Of a DNA stretch of 64,000 nucleotides, positions 25,979 through 33,901 are shown one piece after another. The translations under genes were made by a program, and so were the position numbers. Below the pieces are notes generated by a model that was not told the DNA's origin, made no database searches, and worked only from the letters and a program-made list of their open reading frames with translations. This stretch comes from Arthrobacter sp. FB24 (GTDB taxonomy: Bacteria > Actinomycetota > Actinomycetes > Actinomycetales > Micrococcaceae): assembly GCF_000196235.1 (NCBI RefSeq), contig NC_008541.1, positions 2,852,001-2,916,000 on the forward strand, read 5' to 3'. Every line of letters starts with the position of its first letter. Position 1 is the first letter of the stretch.

Positions 25979-27058
25979 ATGGATAGCACGCCTTCCGCCG
26001 GCAACGACGCCGGCCAGCTGCCGGAACCACTTTCCGGCCTGCTGTCCGGTCAGCCGGCCGGGCCGCTGACCGCCGGCCAGCTCCGGGAACTGTATTCGCT
26101 GATGGTGGCGGTCCGGCACCTGGACACCTCCGCGATCGCCTGGCAGCGGCAGGGCCTCATCCCCGGCTACGCCCCCGAACTGGGCCAAGAGGCCGCCCAG
26201 GTGGGAAGCGGCTACGCCGTGGACACTGCCCGCGACTTCGTCTTCCCCACGTATCGCGAAATGGGCGTGGCCCGGGCCATGGGCGTGGACATGGTGGCCT
26301 ACATGTCCACGCACAAGGCCACCTGGCACGGCGGGCTCTACGACCCCCTGGAATCCCGGCTCGCACCGATCCAGGCCGTGGTGGCCGGATCCGTGCTCCA
26401 CGCGGTGGGCTGGGCCCACGGACAGACCCTGGATCAGACGGACGGCGTGGCAATGGCGTATTTCGGCGACGGCGCATCCTCCCAGGGCGACGTCCATGAA
26501 GCCATGAATTTCGCGGCAGTCATGAGGGCTCCGGTGGTCTTTTTTGTCCAGAACAACGGCTGGGCCATCTCGGTTCCCACCGAACGCCAGGTGGCCGGCG
26601 GCTCGGTGGCGGCCCGCGCTGCCGGCTACGGCATCCCGGCACTGCGGATCGACGGGAACGACGTCGTAGCAGTGGTGGATGCGACCCGGCGCGCCTTTGC
26701 GCACGCCCGGGCCGGCCATGGCCCGGTCCTCATCGAGGCAATGACCTACCGCCGCGGCCCGCACTCCACGTCCGATGACCCCGGCCGGTACCGTTCGCTC
26801 AACGAAGAGCGCGACGACGCCGGGGAAGATCCGCTGGAACGGTTCCGGAAGACGCTGCTCGCCGACGGCGTCGCCGACGAGGCCTTCTTTGCCGAAGCCT
26901 TGGCAGCCGCCAAAGCCGAAGAAGAACACATCCGGGCGGGGATCCAGGCGCTCGGCTCACGCCCCGGCACCGAAATGTTCGACCTGGTCTTCCAGGAAAC
27001 CACGCCTGCCCTGCAGGCCCAGGCCGCCAACTGGCGCGAGGAGTCCGAACATGTCTAG
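25979..27058 (+). CDS. 2-oxoacid (or acetoin) dehydrogenase E1 component, alpha subunit
   Basis: The 359-aa thiamine diphosphate enzyme subunit has the ThDP motif beginning GDGASSQGDVHEAMNFA and ending in QNN, a GLIPGYAPELGQEA block, and the phosphorylation-loop region YRRGPHSTSDDPGRYR typical of PdhA/BkdA1. ATG 25979 is preferred over GTG 25961, which lies within the promoter palindrome. It overlaps the E1-beta start by eight bases. The operon continues with a lipoyl-domain protein and a hydrolase, which suggests an acetoin-dehydrogenase-like complex, although the E1 sequence itself looks like the pyruvate/branched-chain type. Confidence 0.9.
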   Translation: MDSTPSAGNDAGQLPEPLSGLLSGQPAGPLTAGQLRELYSLMVAVRHLDTSAIAWQRQGLIPGYAPELGQEAAQVGSGYAVDTARDFVFPTYREMGVARAMGVDMVAYMSTHKATWHGGLYDPLESRLAPIQAVVAGSVLHAVGWAHGQTLDQTDGVAMAYFGDGASSQGDVHEAMNFAAVMRAPVVFFVQNNGWAISVPTERQVAGGSVAARAAGYGIPALRIDGNDVVAVVDATRRAFAHARAGHGPVLIEAMTYRRGPHSTSDDPGRYRSLNEERDDAGEDPLERFRKTLLADGVADEAFFAEALAAAKAEEEHIRAGIQALGSRPGTEMFDLVFQETTPALQAQAANWREESEHV

Positions 27059-28115
27059 CGCCATCCTGGAAGGCGGGGCCGGCATGGCCGACGGAACTCC
27101 ACGCCGCGGAGTGGAACAGCTTTCCATGCAACAGGCCCTGAACCGGGCACTGGACGAGGTGCTGGCCGGAAACCCGAAATCACTGGTCTTCGGTGAGGAC
27201 TGCGGCCGGCTGGGCGGCGTGTTCCGCATTACGGACGGTCTCCAGGCGAAGTATGGCCCCGGCCGGGTGTTTGACACCCCGCTGGCCGAGTCAGGCATCC
27301 TGGGCATGTCCGTGGGCCTGGCCATGGCCGGTTTCCACCCGATTCCCGAGGTCCAGTTCGACGGCTTCGCCTATCCGGCCATCAACCAGATCGTCTGCCA
27401 GATTGCCCGGATGAACTACCGCAGCCGCGGTACCATGCCGATGCCGATCACCCTGCGCGTGCCCAGCTTCGGCGGTATCCGCGCCCCGGAGCACCACGGG
27501 GAAAGCCTTGAAGCGCTCTTTGCACACGTGCCGGGCCTGAAGGTGGTCTCGCCTTCGAACCCGCATGAGGCCTACCACCTGCTCAAGTACGCCGCCACGC
27601 GGCCGGACCCGGTGATCTTCATGGAGCCCAAGTCCCGCTATTGGCAGAAAGGCGAGGTCGACTTCGACTCGGCAGACCCGTCCGGCTCCCCCGCCGGCGG
27701 CCCGCCCACCGGCGCAAAGGTCATGCGCGAAGGCCGCCACCTCACCCTCGTTGCCTGGGGCGCCATGGTGGCCCGCTGCCTGCAGGTCGCCGAGCTCGCC
27801 GCCGAGGACGGAATCGACGTCGAGGTCCTCGACCTGCGCTGGCTCAAACCGATCGACGAAGCCGCACTGGCGGCGTCAGTGCGGAAGACGCGGCGCGCCG
27901 TCGTCGTCCATGAAGCACCGCGGACTTCGGGGCTCGGCGCCGAAGTGGCCCAACTGATCACCCAAAGCTGCTTCGACACCCTCAAGGCCCCCGTGGAAAG
28001 GATCACCGGCTTCGACGTCCCGTACCCCTCCGGCGACCTCGAAGATGAATACATCCCGAACATTGACCGGATCCTCTTCGGGATCCAGCGAGTATTGGAG
28101 TACCGCCGTGGCTGA
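27051..28115 (+). CDS. 2-oxoacid (or acetoin) dehydrogenase E1 component, beta subunit
   Basis: The 354-aa E1-beta subunit pairs with the preceding E1-alpha to decarboxylate the 2-oxo substrate and acylate lipoyl-lysine. Motifs are VFGEDCGRLGGVFRITDGL with the ThDP-contacting Glu, DTPLAESGILGMSVGLAMAG, EVQFDGFAYPAINQIV and the transketolase C-domain DLRWLKPIDEAAL. ATG 27051 has GCGAGGAG upstream; the frame is open further back but that part is a shadow of E1-alpha. The end overlaps the lipoyl gene by eight bases. Confidence 0.92.
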   Translation: MSSAILEGGAGMADGTPRRGVEQLSMQQALNRALDEVLAGNPKSLVFGEDCGRLGGVFRITDGLQAKYGPGRVFDTPLAESGILGMSVGLAMAGFHPIPEVQFDGFAYPAINQIVCQIARMNYRSRGTMPMPITLRVPSFGGIRAPEHHGESLEALFAHVPGLKVVSPSNPHEAYHLLKYAATRPDPVIFMEPKSRYWQKGEVDFDSADPSGSPAGGPPTGAKVMREGRHLTLVAWGAMVARCLQVAELAAEDGIDVEVLDLRWLKPIDEAALAASVRKTRRAVVVHEAPRTSGLGAEVAQLITQSCFDTLKAPVERITGFDVPYPSGDLEDEYIPNIDRILFGIQRVLEYRRG

Positions 28116-28437
28116 AATTTCCTTCCCGCTTCCCGATCTCGGCGAGGGCCTGATCGAGGCGACCGTGCTTGAATGGCTGGTTTCACCCGGTGACCAGGTG
28201 GAGCGGAACCAGCCGCTCGTGGAGGTGGAGACCACCAAATCAGCTGTTGAACTGCCCAGTCCGCAGGCGGGTAAAGTGGTGCGTATCCACGGCGGGCCCG
28301 GTGACAGGATCAATGTCGGCGAGCCCCTGATTGTGTTTGAGGTACCGGACAACACCGCCGGTATCGTGGGCACGGTCCCGAAGGAAGAGGCACCGAAGCG
28401 CCGGGTCCGCCTGAGCGCCGTACTTGATGAGGACTGA
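28108..28437 (+). CDS. stand-alone lipoyl-domain protein (truncated or split E2)
   Basis: The 109-aa product is one biotinyl/lipoyl domain: FPLPDLGEGLIEATVLEWLV, with K44 in VEVETTKSAVEL as the lipoylated lysine, then GDRINVGEPLIVFEV. It lacks the E3-binding and CoA-acyltransferase domains of a normal E2. The next gene encodes an alpha/beta hydrolase. Together they equal the two halves of AcoC-type E2 of acetoin dehydrogenase (lipoyl plus hydrolase, about 370 aa). The start is GTG 28108, overlapping E1-beta. Confidence 0.88.
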   Translation: MAEISFPLPDLGEGLIEATVLEWLVSPGDQVERNQPLVEVETTKSAVELPSPQAGKVVRIHGGPGDRINVGEPLIVFEVPDNTAGIVGTVPKEEAPKRRVRLSAVLDED

Positions 28438-28441
28438 CACC

Positions 28442-29269
28442 ATGAGCGGCAGGCACACCGGCGAGCAGCACCACCACACGGTGGAGGGCACCGACCCCCA
28501 GCTTTATGTGGAGGTGCACGAACCGGAAACCGATGCCGGCCTGCGCCCCGTCCTGCTACTGCACGGATTTTCCTCCTCCACCAAGCTCAACTGGCAGGAC
28601 ACCGGCTGGCTGGCAGCCCTGCTGGACGCCGGCCGCCGCGTCATCACCGTGGACCTGCCCGGCCACGGCCGCAGCGGAGCTCCGGAAGACATGGACTCTT
28701 ACAGCCCCAGCAGGATCCGCGCGGATCTCCTGCAGGTGGCGTTCGACGCCGGCGTCCGTCCTTTGCGCGACGGCGACCCCGCCAGCGGCCTTGACGTGAT
28801 CGGCTACTCCCTGGGGTCGCGGCTCGCCTGGGAATTCGGCGCCACCCAGCCGGAACTCGTTCACCGGCTGGTCCTTGGCGGCCCCAACATCGCGGACCCG
28901 CTGGCGGCCTTCGACCTGGTGGCCGCACAGCGCTACCTCGCCGACGGCACGCCCATTGCGGACGGGTCCACGGCCGCCCTCCTGAAGATGGCCCTGGGGC
29001 TGCCCAGCAACAATGTCTTCGCGCTGTTGTCCCTGGTGGAAGCGATCAAAGGTGAGCCCTTCGATCCGGCCGAAGCCGTCCCGCATATGCCCATGCTGCT
29101 CGTGGCCGGGGAGAAGGACGACCGCGCAGCAACCATGCCCGAGCTCGCTGAACTGGGGGCCAAAACAGGGGCGCTTGTGGAACAACTACTGATCCCGGGC
29201 CGCAACCACAGCAATGTGATCACCAGCAGGGCGTTCAAGCAGGCAGCAACGGAGTTCCTGGGCGTTTAG
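28442..29269 (+). CDS. alpha/beta hydrolase (AcoC C-terminal-like)
   Basis: The 275-aa hydrolase has the oxyanion strand PVLLLHGFSSS, the nucleophile elbow GYSLG (S123), VAGEKDDRA for the acid, and His about 256 in GRNHSN. ATG 28442 has ATGAGG about nine bases upstream and lies four bases after the lipoyl gene stop. Position and length fit the missing half of an AcoC-type E2, so it may transfer the acyl group from lipoyl-lysine to CoA or water. A separate esterase role is possible. Confidence 0.87.
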   Translation: MSGRHTGEQHHHTVEGTDPQLYVEVHEPETDAGLRPVLLLHGFSSSTKLNWQDTGWLAALLDAGRRVITVDLPGHGRSGAPEDMDSYSPSRIRADLLQVAFDAGVRPLRDGDPASGLDVIGYSLGSRLAWEFGATQPELVHRLVLGGPNIADPLAAFDLVAAQRYLADGTPIADGSTAALLKMALGLPSNNVFALLSLVEAIKGEPFDPAEAVPHMPMLLVAGEKDDRAATMPELAELGAKTGALVEQLLIPGRNHSNVITSRAFKQAATEFLGV

Positions 29270-29283
29270 TTCGGGGCCCAAAA

Positions 29284-29320
29284 ACGGCGGGCGCGGACCG
29301 TAATGGTCCGCGCCCGCCGT
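29284..29320. terminator. terminator between hydrolase and MHS transporter genes
   Basis: A perfect 16-bp GC-rich stem with a five-base loop GTAAT sits between convergent genes. The adjacent AAAA on its left gives a T run when read from the minus strand, so it works best for the transporter but can stop both transcripts. Confidence 0.9.
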
Positions 29321-29353
29321 CGCACATTCGAGGCCGCCTGGTTCAGCCAGCCG

Positions 29354-30688
29354 TTAGTGGTGGCTGCTGACGCCCAGAGGGCGGCCCTTGGTTTCCCCGG
29401 CAAGGAGTACACCGGCTGCGGAAATGACGCAGAGGACCATGATGTAGATGCCGATCGAGCCGGTCCACTTGGTGCTCTGCAGGAGCGTCTCCGCGATGGT
29501 GGCGGCGAACGCACCGCCCAGAATCGCACCGAACGCGTAGCCGATGGAGATGCCTGAGTAACGGACGTTGGCTGGGAACATCTCGGCGTACATGGCGGAC
29601 ATCGGGCCGTAGGACAGCCCCAGGCCGACGGTCAGCACGAAGAGTGCCACGCCGTAAAGCATGATGTTCTTGGTGTCGATCAGGGCGAACATGGGAATCA
29701 TCCAGGCGAACACGATGCCGTAGCCGATGAGGAAGGTCTTGACCCGTCCGATCTTGTCGGAGAGCCAGCCTCCCACCAGGGTGAAGATCAGCCAGCCGAA
29801 GGATGCGAGCGTGGTGGCGAGGAGGATCTCCGCGACCGGCATCTTCAATGACTTGGTGGCGTAGGAGATGAAGAAGGCGATCAGCAGGTAGCCGGCTGCG
29901 TTGTTGCCGATGAAGATCATGGTGGAGTAGAGCACGGACTTCTTGTGGAACTTGATCAGCTGGCCGAGCGGAGCCTTGGCTTTCTCCTTGCGTTCGATCA
30001 TTTCCTGGAAGACCGGGCTTTCGGCCACCGCACGGCGGATCAGGTAGCCCACGACGATCAGCACGATGGACAGCAGGAACGGCACGCGCCAGCCCCAGGA
30101 GGCGAAGTCTGCCTTGGACATGCCGGTGTTGAGGAAGTACAGCAGGCCCGTTGCCAGGATCATGCCGACGGGAACGCCGATCTGCGGGTAGGCGCCGAAC
30201 AGGCCCCGCTTGCTCTTCGGAGCGTGCTCCACAGCCATCAGGGCAGCACCGCCCCATTCACCGCCGGCAGAGAAGCCCTGGATGACGCGGAGCAGGATCA
30301 GCAGGATCGGAGCCCAGACGCCGATGTCGTTGTAGGTGGGCAGCATGCCGATCAAGGCAGTGGCTGCGCCCATCATGACGAGCGTGAAGACCAGCATGGC
30401 CTTCCGGCCCAGACGGTCGCCGAGGTGGCCGGCGATGATGGCGCCGAGCGGACGGAACAGGAAGCTGATGCCGATCAGCGCGAAGGAGAGTATCTGCGCA
30501 AGGCCGGGGTTGGACTGCTGCAGCGGGGTAAGAAACAGCGGCGACAGCAGCGTTGCCGTCAGCTGGGCGAAGATGAAGAAGTCGTACCACTCGATGGTGG
30601 TGCCTACCAGCGTGCCTGCGAGAACTTTCCGTTCCTCGTGCTTGCTGCTGGGACCCGCCTCTGAATCGACGTGTGAAGTTGCGGTCAT
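29354..30688 (-). CDS. MFS transporter, metabolite:H+ symporter (MHS) family
   Basis: The 444-aa protein has 12 predicted TM helices and MHS hallmarks: GTTIEWYDFFIFAQL, the cytoplasmic loop GHLGDRLGRKAML, and QGFSAGGEWGGAALMAVE. Relatives carry shikimate, alpha-ketoglutarate, proline or aromatic acids with protons. ATG 30688 has GGAG upstream; the longer frame to 30811 is unsupported. It lies downstream of hpaC-hpaB in the same direction and may import their aromatic substrate. Confidence 0.92.
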   Translation of the reverse strand: MTATSHVDSEAGPSSKHEERKVLAGTLVGTTIEWYDFFIFAQLTATLLSPLFLTPLQQSNPGLAQILSFALIGISFLFRPLGAIIAGHLGDRLGRKAMLVFTLVMMGAATALIGMLPTYNDIGVWAPILLILLRVIQGFSAGGEWGGAALMAVEHAPKSKRGLFGAYPQIGVPVGMILATGLLYFLNTGMSKADFASWGWRVPFLLSIVLIVVGYLIRRAVAESPVFQEMIERKEKAKAPLGQLIKFHKKSVLYSTMIFIGNNAAGYLLIAFFISYATKSLKMPVAEILLATTLASFGWLIFTLVGGWLSDKIGRVKTFLIGYGIVFAWMIPMFALIDTKNIMLYGVALFVLTVGLGLSYGPMSAMYAEMFPANVRYSGISIGYAFGAILGGAFAATIAETLLQSTKWTGSIGIYIMVLCVISAAGVLLAGETKGRPLGVSSHH

Positions 30689-30879
30689 TGGAACTCCGTG
30701 GCTGTGGGCAGTACCGAAAAGTGCTACTACCGAATGTGGAATGACGCCGAGCGAATTACCGATCGAACGGTCAGTTGGTATGAGGATACTCGAATGTGTG
30801 ACAAAGCGCACTAATTCTTTTGGGTTCCGCTGCTTCCGGCCTTCTGGGCGGCGGCAGCAGGACCCGGCGGGCGGGACGG

Positions 30880-32334
30880 TCAGTCCTGCCTATTGAGGAA
30901 TTCGCGGACCCTGGCCCGTACCGGCTCGCGGTCGTAGCTGTTGACCAGAGCACCGGCCATTCGGACGGGATCACCGAAGAAAAAGTACTCGTAAAGGGAC
31001 TGCCGGCCCGAGAAGCCTGAGATGGAGGCGTCAAAGGCAAGCTTGAACAGGCGGACACGTTCCGGGCCGGTGAGTGTCTTACCTTGCAGGTACATCTCGA
31101 TGTCCGCCCTGGCCTCGCTGTTGACATCGGCCTCACCGGGTAATGCCATCAGCCCGGACGCCGAAAACTTCCGGATGATCTGCGGGAAGCGCTGGGCAAT
31201 TTTGGGGTACCAGTTCCTGGCGGCATTCAGCGTGGTCCACTTGGGCAGCATGACGCCGGCCTCGTTGAGGCCGGCGTCCGCCTCCGACGCACGGACCAGC
31301 GCCTTGCCGATTTCGACGTCGATGATCAGTTCCGCGATGTCCTCCTGGATGTGCTGGAAGCCGTCGATTCCGATGGACTCTGCCAGCTCTGATGCCAGGC
31401 CAAGGAAGAACTCGCTTTTGGCGATGGTCCGGGTCACCACCTGGTGAGTCATGAGGGCGCCCGCGCCGGTTTCCGTATAAAAGGCGTTACAGAGCTGCGG
31501 ATGGCCAAGCATGAAAATCCGCTCGCTTGGCACGAAGACGTTGTCGAAGATGGCCACCGCGTCCATTTCCTCATAGCGCGAGGCAAGTGGTTCGTCATGC
31601 GTGCTGCCGCCGTTGTACAGCGAAGCGCGGCAGAGGTAGCGCAGGCCCGGCGCATCATTGGGGATGGCGAACGCGTAGGAATAGGGGGCATCCTCCGGAG
31701 TGCCCCGCAACACGGTGGACGGAAACACCAGGAGCTCGTCGGCAATGGGAGCGATCGTGGCCAGCATGCGGGCGCCGCTGATCACAATGCCGTCATCCCG
31801 CTCCTCGACGATGCGCGCCGACAACTGTCCACCCATCTGCTCGGAGCCCGAGACGGAGCGGTTGACCTGGGGCGGGATGAGCGTGTGCGTGGCCAGGACA
31901 TCATTTTCCCGCGCCCATTCGTAGTATCTGCGGATGTTCTCGCCGAATTTGGGGTCGGCCTGCGAGAACCACTTTTCCGCGGTGCTGAGCGCGGTCAGGG
32001 AGGAATTCATGTAGTCCCCGGAGCGGCCAAGGAAGCCGTGGGAGGATTCGGCCCAGGTGGAAATGGCCCTGCGCCGGCGCTGCAGGTCCTCGATGGTCCT
32101 GGGAACCAGGAAGGACGCATTCACCAGGTCGCCGGTGGTGGGCGAGGTGTACGTCAGCGCTTCCTGGTGGGCGGGGTCGTGCTGCATGTCGAAGAGCTTG
32201 GCGTAGGACCTGGCCACATTCCGGAAGGCGGGATGCTCGGCGATTTTTTCACTGACGACTTCCCCGTCGATCACCACGTGGGGCGTCATGGCGTTAAGTT
32301 TGTCCAGGTACTGGCGGCCGGTGCGGATGCCCAT
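30880..32334 (-). CDS. HpaB-family flavin-dependent monooxygenase, oxygenase component
   Basis: The 484-aa protein belongs to the 4-hydroxyphenylacetate 3-hydroxylase family (HpaB/TftD/HadA type), which uses FADH2 and O2 to hydroxylate phenols in the cytoplasm. It has the acyl-CoA dehydrogenase-like fold; MGIRTGRQYLDKLN, HTLIPPQVNRS and DNVFVPSERIF are typical blocks. The reductase gene lies 60 bases upstream. 4-Hydroxyphenylacetate is only one candidate; nitrophenol- or chlorophenol-type substrates are also handled by this family. Confidence 0.9.
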   Translation of the reverse strand: MGIRTGRQYLDKLNAMTPHVVIDGEVVSEKIAEHPAFRNVARSYAKLFDMQHDPAHQEALTYTSPTTGDLVNASFLVPRTIEDLQRRRRAISTWAESSHGFLGRSGDYMNSSLTALSTAEKWFSQADPKFGENIRRYYEWARENDVLATHTLIPPQVNRSVSGSEQMGGQLSARIVEERDDGIVISGARMLATIAPIADELLVFPSTVLRGTPEDAPYSYAFAIPNDAPGLRYLCRASLYNGGSTHDEPLASRYEEMDAVAIFDNVFVPSERIFMLGHPQLCNAFYTETGAGALMTHQVVTRTIAKSEFFLGLASELAESIGIDGFQHIQEDIAELIIDVEIGKALVRASEADAGLNEAGVMLPKWTTLNAARNWYPKIAQRFPQIIRKFSASGLMALPGEADVNSEARADIEMYLQGKTLTGPERVRLFKLAFDASISGFSGRQSLYEYFFFGDPVRMAGALVNSYDREPVRARVREFLNRQD

Positions 32335-32394
32335 TGTTCTTTCTCCAGTCTTCGTTGAGCTGCAGTTGTTTCTACCTAATGCGGGACGTCGGGG

Positions 32395-32934
32395 CTACAG
32401 CAGGTCCTCCATGCCCAGCTGGCTTTCCGGGATGGTGGTGTAGCTGCCGTTCGCGAACGCCAGGGCGTCGCCGCTGCGGTAGTCGAAGTTCACCACTTCC
32501 CCGAGATATAGGGTGTGGTCTCCGCCGTCGTATTCAGCCCAGGGCCTGCACTCGAAGTACGCAAGGACTCCGGCGAGGCGCGGCGCCGTGCCACCTTCCA
32601 CCCACCGGGGTTCCGGCCCGGGCCAGCCGGCGAAATGCGTGGCCAGGTAGCGCTGTTCGGCGCCCAGGATGTTCACCGCAAAGGGACGGCCAGCGAGCTC
32701 GTCGTGCGCCCTGGCCGTCCTGGCAATGCTCACCAGGACCAGTGGCGGCTCCATCGAGACGGACGTGAACGAATTGACGGTGATGCCGTGCCGCTTGGTA
32801 GCGCCGTCGAAGGTCACGATCGCGACGCCGGTGGCGAACCTCCCCAGGCTCCCGCGAAAATGATGGGCCCTCGGAGCCGACGTATTGGCGGCGGCTCCGG
32901 GTGCCTCCCCCGGGCGGGGCTTGGCAATCATCAT
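32395..32934 (-). CDS. HpaC-like flavin reductase
   Basis: The 179-aa flavin reductase supplies FADH2 to the HpaB oxygenase from NAD(P)H. The core motifs are SLGRFATGVAIVTF, GITVNSFTSVSMEPPLVLVSI and the end GDHTLYLGEVV. Two adjacent ATG codons (32934 and 32931) follow AAGGGG; the second has the better spacing. It is the first gene of the operon and faces iclR across 211 bases filled with repeats. Confidence 0.9.
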   Translation of the reverse strand: MMIAKPRPGEAPGAAANTSAPRAHHFRGSLGRFATGVAIVTFDGATKRHGITVNSFTSVSMEPPLVLVSIARTARAHDELAGRPFAVNILGAEQRYLATHFAGWPGPEPRWVEGGTAPRLAGVLAYFECRPWAEYDGGDHTLYLGEVVNFDYRSGDALAFANGSYTTIPESQLGMEDLL

Positions 32935-32981
32935 TGACCCCTTGGATGGTTTGCTCTGTAGTCGATCTCTAGGAGAGCCAT

Positions 32982-33034
32982 TTCTTGCAAAGGTCCGTTC
33001 TTGCAATGCAAATCTTGCTATGCCCTATTCTTGC
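32982..33034. promoter_or_regulatory. four phased TTCTTGC repeats upstream of hpaC
   Basis: TTCTTGC (one copy ATCTTGC) begins at 32982, 32998, 33012 and 33028, that is at 16-, 14- and 16-base steps. All copies point the same way and they sit 50-100 bases upstream of hpaC. This is a likely binding array for the divergent IclR regulator or an activator. Confidence 0.6.
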
Positions 33035-33037
33035 CTT

Positions 33038-33072
33038 GTTCTATAGTTGAACATATAGTTCCCATATGGAAC
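33038..33072. promoter_or_regulatory. two tandem GTTC-N7-GAAC inverted repeats upstream of iclR
   Basis: Two 15-bp inverted repeats start at 33038 and 33058, exactly 20 bp or about two helical turns apart. The second extends to GTTCC-N5-GGAAC. IclR-family operators are often 15-bp inverted repeats of this kind. Confidence 0.65.
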
Positions 33073-33145
33073 GCTAGCCCAAAGTGAGTTGCAACACAAG
33101 ACCTGCAGGGCGGAGCGCCACTGTTCCCGGCCTAGGATGGACACC

Positions 33146-33880
33146 ATGACTCAGACCGCCGGCGCCCGCACGCAGTCCGCGACCGCCCAGGCTTCCCCGT
33201 CGCAGACCCTTTCACGCGGAATCCGCGCGCTGGAAATCCTGGCGGAAGCAGAGCAGCCGCTCACGATCGCGGAACTTGCCGACGCGATGGGCGTCCACCG
33301 CTCCGTGGCCTACCGCATCCTGCGCACTTTGGAGGATCATTCGCTCTTGGTCCGGGACGACGCCGGCAAGGTCCAGCCCGGGCCCGGCCTGGCGGTCCTG
33401 GCCCGCGGCGTTTCACGCAACCTGCAATCTGCGGCCCTGCCCGAGCTCACCCAGCTTGCGAACACCCTGAACATGACGGCCTTCGTGGCGGTGTGGGACC
33501 ACCAGGACTGCATCACGCTCGTAACGGTGGAGCCCAGGCACTCGGCGGCAACAGTGGTCCAGCACCCCGGTTCCCGGCACCCGATCAGCGCCGGCGCCCC
33601 GGGTATAGCCATCCAGTCGGCCCTCACGGAACAGGACTGGACCGTGCTGGCCCCGGACATCCCCTACCGGCCCGAGGCAGCCGAAGCGCGTCAACGCGGC
33701 TACGCGGCAAGCCATGATGAAGTCATTGCAGGGGTTTCGTCCTTGGCCGTCCCCATCAACGTGCCGGGCGGCCGCCCGGCGTCGGTTGCCGTTGTCTACA
33801 TCCGTTCAACGCAGGACCCGGCTGAAGTGGCAGCGGCCCTGACGTCGAGTGCCGCGCGCATCGAGAAGCAGCTGCTCTAG
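33146..33880 (+). CDS. IclR-family transcriptional regulator
   Basis: The 244-aa protein has an N-terminal winged helix (LTIAELADAMGVHRSVAYRILRTLEDH) and a GAF-like effector domain ending with ISAGAPGIAIQSAL, SSLAVPINVPGG and SVAVVYIRS. ATG 33146 has AGGA eight bases upstream; ATG 33137 would add three residues. It is divergent from hpaC-hpaB and likely controls that operon, and itself, in response to an aromatic compound. Confidence 0.92.
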   Translation: MTQTAGARTQSATAQASPSQTLSRGIRALEILAEAEQPLTIAELADAMGVHRSVAYRILRTLEDHSLLVRDDAGKVQPGPGLAVLARGVSRNLQSAALPELTQLANTLNMTAFVAVWDHQDCITLVTVEPRHSAATVVQHPGSRHPISAGAPGIAIQSALTEQDWTVLAPDIPYRPEAAEARQRGYAASHDEVIAGVSSLAVPINVPGGRPASVAVVYIRSTQDPAEVAAALTSSAARIEKQLL

Positions 33881-33898
33881 GGCGCCCATTGGGCGCCC
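33880..33898. terminator. hairpin between convergent iclR and MFS genes
   Basis: An 8-bp GGGCGCCC stem with a three-base loop fills the gap between the two stop codons. There is no T tract, so its strength as a terminator is uncertain. Confidence 0.5.
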
Positions 33899-33901
33899 CG
33901 G

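Noticed and set aside
26775..27050. upstream extension of the E1-beta frame
   Set aside because: It is an out-of-frame reading of E1-alpha; the ribosome site and the family N-terminus support ATG 27051.
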